Positions 42,201 through 44,078 of a stretch of DNA of 44,078 bases are shown here, piece by piece. How positions within the stretch are numbered: the stretch's first letter is position 1; each line of letters begins with the position of its first letter. The notes beneath the pieces were generated by a model. It did not search any database and was not told where the DNA came from. It saw only the letters and a list, made by a program, of their open reading frames with translations. The position numbers were made by a program, and so were the translations under genes. Origin of the DNA: Prosthecobacter gellanilyticus (GTDB taxonomy: Bacteria > Verrucomicrobiota > Verrucomicrobiia > Verrucomicrobiales > Verrucomicrobiaceae). The stretch covers positions 1 through 44,078 of the forward strand of contig NZ_BKAG01000055.1 of the NCBI RefSeq assembly GCF_007992435.1. The letters are read 5' to 3'.

Positions 42201-42887
42201 CTCGGCGGGGCGCTGATCAAGTATGAGGAGATGAACAAGAACCTGGACTTCGTCTACTCCGTGACCCGCTGGCTGGAGCGTGCCGGGGTGACGGATGAGA
42301 ATGAGCCGAGCAAGCTGAAGGTGCCCTTCATCTGCCAGTTCATGCCGCTGCGCTGGAGCTATGAGGCCATGCTGATCTCCCAGGCGAAGCTGAACCCGCT
42401 GACCTCCACCCAGGACCAGCTGGAGGCGCGCATCCAGGAGCTGGTGGACCAGCCGAAGGAGATCAAGATGACCAAGGACCAGCAGCGTGAGCTGGACACC
42501 GCCAAGCAGGCGCTGGCCGTGGTTTCCGGCCTGTATGCGAGGGACGCGGACGAGGCTGTGGACCTGCTGAATGACATCCGCGCGGACAGCATCCATGGCC
42601 GTCTGGAGACACAGTTGCTGAACAAGGCGCTGGAACGCCAGGACGGTGTGAGCGCGGAGGAGGTGTATGTGAACCGCAAGGTGCTCGACCTCGTGACGAA
42701 GGCTGAGATGGAGCGTGAGGACTACCGCCGCAAGCGCAGCCCGAATGTGTTTTTCGGCACCACGAAGCGCTACTTCGGCACGGAGTTCAGCACGCTGTGG
42801 ATCAATGGCCTGGTGATGTTCTTCATCATGGTCATCCTGCTCACGAGTCTCGAGCTGTCTCTCCGGCGGCAACTGACGAAGGTGTGA
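39249..42887 (+). CDS. TerB-like / ABCG-type ABC transporter fusion
   Basis: 1212 residues. Residues ~45-175 are helical and resemble TerB (LIEVFAGFSKLDGEVEEEEIE, then LLCVQLYLLISQS). Residues ~185-455 hold two beta-rich parts, FHA-like in style (LIIGPTDASSVVLRSL; LYIGLVPVRDRIALSDGDTITLGEGQFL). The ATPase follows: Walker A GPSGCGKST (K502), signature YLSGGERKR (~601-609), Walker B YLFDEPTSG (D626, E627) and the ABCG-style SIHQPS switch. The C-terminal half has about six membrane helices (from ~830 to ~1010, then one at ~1187-1205), like an ABC2 permease of the ABCG/White type. Half-transporters of this class move lipids or hydrophobic compounds. A soluble stretch (~1050-1180) is inserted before the last helix. 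Its 3' end overlaps the carbonic anhydrase gene tail to tail. Substrate unknown. Confidence 0.88.
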   Translation: MSTAQMPRPLIQRPPEPAGPVDKARRWWHRLLGRGPSEGVQISATRDSMLPVLIEVFAGFSKLDGEVEEEEIERSLGYLRYDYSGAIYSDMRRLYFEALQEPQNLGERAKDLSGQLAMDQKILLCVQLYLLISQSVSNQRQMVEFYLFMTNLGIAAQAIDIVYQLNAGDRAPEEEFVTKSGQPLETLIIGPTDASSVVLRSLSPGCTVTAFRYQNLVLIKNTGKVPILVRSRRVLPGDFSRLYPGERVLLEDVTLDFNDLTSYFNAKKTVTGSQLYLILTDTGDAEISSQRTRGTNLRVSFGLGVTVEALRNTDATLNNIPLREGTRIEASIEDKIIAHGEIEIALRDLRVRAGEFGGQFRLEGSRNTYLVSNKPELLEEGDILLSEDTEGEILLRIECNYTQKTGTLEVLRSSRPLYIGLVPVRDRIALSDGDTITLGEGQFLRCHFSDRIIEEEKNVIRQMEVRELSHRFDNKDTALDGISFIARRGEMICVMGPSGCGKSTLLRVLGGQLKTRGGEVLMNGLSLYGNRRNLTPYIAYIPQEDAFDPLLKVQENLDFSVAIRCPHLKEEERRKRVEAKLAELGLADMRKRLAGTPEQKYLSGGERKRLNAGLDMIGISDVYLFDEPTSGLSSKDSEHVLEIIRSLARNKLVLVSIHQPSMRLLQMFDKALLLDKGGKMAFFGTPQGLLEYFWKAYNDETGQREASMPANITPDFVFDVLETPLHDISGDIIQERSVDGHMVAARRFPPNFWRDRYQSHLLLESMAKVQAMPGATNVISRPRKDDTNTASPRSRTVPKPPKHSLREESILFVTNLERAFLSKLRNRTNLLTTLLEAPLLAFLISSVLKYSEEENYTFATAFHIPTYLFMSLVVAMFLGLTNSADEIIRDRHLLKRERNHNLRTFYYLCGKVISLSTFALVQCVIYLLIGNNVLEIRDMFWVHLWWMFITSLTGACLGLLISCVVNDNRAAINAIPLILIPQIILGGALIKYEEMNKNLDFVYSVTRWLERAGVTDENEPSKLKVPFICQFMPLRWSYEAMLISQAKLNPLTSTQDQLEARIQELVDQPKEIKMTKDQQRELDTAKQALAVVSGLYARDADEAVDLLNDIRADSIHGRLETQLLNKALERQDGVSAEEVYVNRKVLDLVTKAEMEREDYRRKRSPNVFFGTTKRYFGTEFSTLWINGLVMFFIMVILLTSLELSLRRQLTKV

Positions 42888-43425
42888 TCAGCGAAGGCAC
42901 ATCCTCGGCAAGATAACGGCGTGAGACTTCCACATACTTGTGCGCGAGCTTCGTGTTCGCGGCCTGCTCCTCAGGAGTCAATGCACGCACCACTTTCGCA
43001 GGCGCGCCGATGACCAGCGAACCTGGAGGCACCTGCATGTTCTTGGTGACCAAGGCACCTGCGGCGATGGTGCTGCGCGCACCGATGCGCGCACCATCCA
43101 GAATGATGGCACCCATGCCGATGAGCACATCATCCTCCACCGTGCAGGCATGCACGATGGCGCGATGACCCACCGTCACGCGATCCCCCAAAACGCAGGC
43201 GTGATCATCACTGACATGCAGCACGGAACCGTCCTGAACGTTTGACTGGCTGCCGACGATGATGCGGTTGATGTCACCGCGCAGCACGCTGCCGAACCAA
43301 ATGCTCGACTCGACACCGAGTTCCACCGCGCCGATGACCACGGCTCCCGGGGCGATGAAGGCGGTCTCCGGCACGGACGGGGAGGTGCCTGGAATCAAGA
43401 AGTTTTTAAGGGTCTGAGTGCTCAT
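42841..43425 (-). CDS. Gamma-class carbonic anhydrase-like protein
   Basis: 194 residues, a left-handed beta-helix made of hexapeptide repeats ([LIV]-G-x4 type) from residue ~24 to 135. The three zinc ligands of the Cam/CaiE group are present: His70 (SVLHVSDD), His87 (VTVGHRAIV) and His92 (VHACTV). A polar helix follows at the C-terminus (LAHKYVEVSRRYLAED). The family binds zinc or iron; some members are carbonic anhydrases, others are not active. No signal peptide. Its last 47 bp overlap the ABC transporter gene on the other strand. Upstream, 138 bp separate it from the divergent HU gene. Confidence 0.93.
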   Translation of the reverse strand: MSTQTLKNFLIPGTSPSVPETAFIAPGAVVIGAVELGVESSIWFGSVLRGDINRIIVGSQSNVQDGSVLHVSDDHACVLGDRVTVGHRAIVHACTVEDDVLIGMGAIILDGARIGARSTIAAGALVTKNMQVPPGSLVIGAPAKVVRALTPEEQAANTKLAHKYVEVSRRYLAEDVPSLITPSSVAAGETARDS

Positions 43426-43464
43426 AAATCCGCTTGGATAGGGGCTTGGCGGCGATTTTAGTAT

Positions 43465-43493
43465 TTGACGGTGAACGGTGGTTGGCCTCTAAA
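43465..43493 (+). promoter_or_regulatory. HU gene promoter (sigma-70 type)
   Basis: TTGACG (43465-43470), 17-bp spacer, TCTAAA (43488-43493). The predicted start would give a leader of about 65 bases before the ATG at 43564. The match is good for a GC-rich genome, and the position in the divergent gap fits. Confidence 0.6.
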
Positions 43494-43563
43494 TCGCCCG
43501 CGACACCGTGGTAATCAACCCGCGGATTTGCCGAACACACTAGCAACCAACTACCCGAACAAC

Positions 43564-43839
43564 ATGAACAAAGCTCAACTCCTGGAACTGGTTCAGAAGA
43601 ACCTCGGTGGCGAAACCAGCAAGCGCGCCGCCTCCGACGCCCTCGAAGCTGTCCTCGAATCCATCGCCAAAGGCGTGAAGAAGGACGGCAACGTCCAGCT
43701 CATCGGCTTCGGCACCTTCAAGGTCGCCAAGCGTGCAGCCCGCACCGGCCGCAACCCGAAGACCGGCGCTTCCATGAAGATCAAGGCCTCGAAGACTGTG
43801 CGCTTCGTGGCTTCCTCCTCTCTGAAAGGCTCCCTGTAA
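43564..43839 (+). CDS. HU-family DNA-binding protein
   Basis: 91 residues from the ATG at 43564. The HU/IHF fold is complete: MNKAQLLELVQKNLGGETSKRAASDALEAVL-type helices, then the strand GNVQLIGFGTFKVAKRAARTGRNPKTG, which carries the signature G-F-G-x-F and the arm with R-x-x-R-N-P-x-T-G, and the final VRFVASSSLKGSL. It binds and bends DNA without sequence specificity and organises the nucleoid. It is preceded by a sigma-70-like promoter and followed by a strong terminator, so it is monocistronic. It has high Ala and Lys content and optimal codons, as expected for an abundant protein. HU versus IHF-like role cannot be decided, but HU is more likely. Confidence 0.97.
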   Translation: MNKAQLLELVQKNLGGETSKRAASDALEAVLESIAKGVKKDGNVQLIGFGTFKVAKRAARTGRNPKTGASMKIKASKTVRFVASSSLKGSL

Positions 43840-43872
43840 TCCAGGGACCCTGCTGAAGCAGGATCCAAGAAA

Positions 43873-43906
43873 AACCCCGCAGTAAACCGTGACTGCGGGG
43901 TTTTTT
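43873..43906 (+). terminator. Rho-independent terminator of the HU gene
   Basis: AACCCCGCAGT (43873-43883) and ACTGCGGGGTT (43892-43902) form a perfect 11-bp stem with an 8-base loop, followed by TTTT. The A-run on the left means it could also work on the minus strand. Confidence 0.92.
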
Positions 43907-44000
43907 CATGCCTGGGGCCGGAGGTGTGGTGATACGAAAGTTGGTTCGTCCTGGAAGCTTTGGCCTAGACCTAATGCGGCTAAGCAATCCCGGGTTTGAA

Positions 44001-44048
44001 GCCTCGAAGAGGCGGCGCTCCTCAGCCCAGGCCAACGGCCTGGGAAAA
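44001..44048. repeat. Dispersed double-hairpin repeat, copy 2 of 2
   Basis: Reverse-orientation copy of 19022-19070: GCCTCGAAGAGGC, spacer, CTCCTCAG, then a CCCAGGCC-AAC-GGCCTGGG hairpin. Relative to copy 1 one stem base pair is exchanged on both sides. It runs close to the window end; the 43911-44000 stretch before it shows nothing else I can name. Confidence 0.8.
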
Positions 44049-44078
44049 GCGCCAACGCAACGTCGGTTACCCGACTTT

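Noticed and set aside
41886..42872. 328-codon open frame on the minus strand opposite the ABC transporter membrane domain
   Set aside because: Antisense of recognisable membrane helices; its His/Gln/Arg-rich composition is typical of shadow frames.

Overview
The window is high-GC bacterial chromosome, gene-dense on both strands. It most resembles a member of the Verrucomicrobiota (Prosthecobacter/Verrucomicrobium-like). The signs are secreted DUF1080 and PQQ-like propeller proteins, DUF5069, a giant Ig/BACON-type exported protein, many signal peptides and lipoboxes, a type III secretion chaperone, and an intergenic GAATGAC tandem repeat of a type I associate with this phylum. The assignment rests on protein style and is not proven. 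I see no rRNA, tRNA, CRISPR array, IS element or prophage.

Layout. 1-3.2 kb: an L,D-transpeptidase lipoprotein diverges from an NAGPA-type lipoprotein, then pyrC. 3.3-8.4 kb: a membrane histidine kinase with a large exported sensor made of OB-like segments is followed on the same strand by a CesT-family type III secretion chaperone and a 720-residue protein that looks like its cargo; this is the most interesting block. 8.4-15.7 kb: a DUF434 protein, a small membrane protein, a 1408-residue exported Ig-repeat protein, a DUF1080 protein and a small exported protein. 15.8-19 kb: a DUF899 thioredoxin-like gene coupled by ATGA to a CPVC membrane protein, divergent from a double winged-helix regulator and a small beta-propeller protein. 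19-21.3 kb: a GH43/GH130-like propeller protein and a beta-rich MCGC protein.

21.4-26.5 kb: oxyR and an exported-type katG diverge around a candidate OxyR operator; fumC follows and overlaps tail to tail with a leucine-rich-repeat gene. 27.4-30.4 kb: a PQQ-like propeller protein and an ABC1/UbiB kinase. 30.4-31 kb: a 660-bp gene-free patch made of dispersed palindromic repeats. 31-37.4 kb: an exported helical protein, a MATE transporter, DUF5069, a beta-helix protein, a small lipoprotein and a parvulin, all on the minus strand. 37.5-38.7 kb: an AbrB/MazE-Doc toxin-antitoxin pair with an overlapping methyltransferase gene. 39.2-44 kb: a TerB-like/ABCG fusion transporter, a gamma-carbonic anhydrase and an HU protein with a clear promoter and terminator.

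Across the window, short imperfect palindromes recur in the gaps, and the heptamer GTTAGGC/GCCTAAC recurs inside and outside genes, where it forces rare Leu-TTA and Leu-CTA codons. All counts and alignments here were made by eye.
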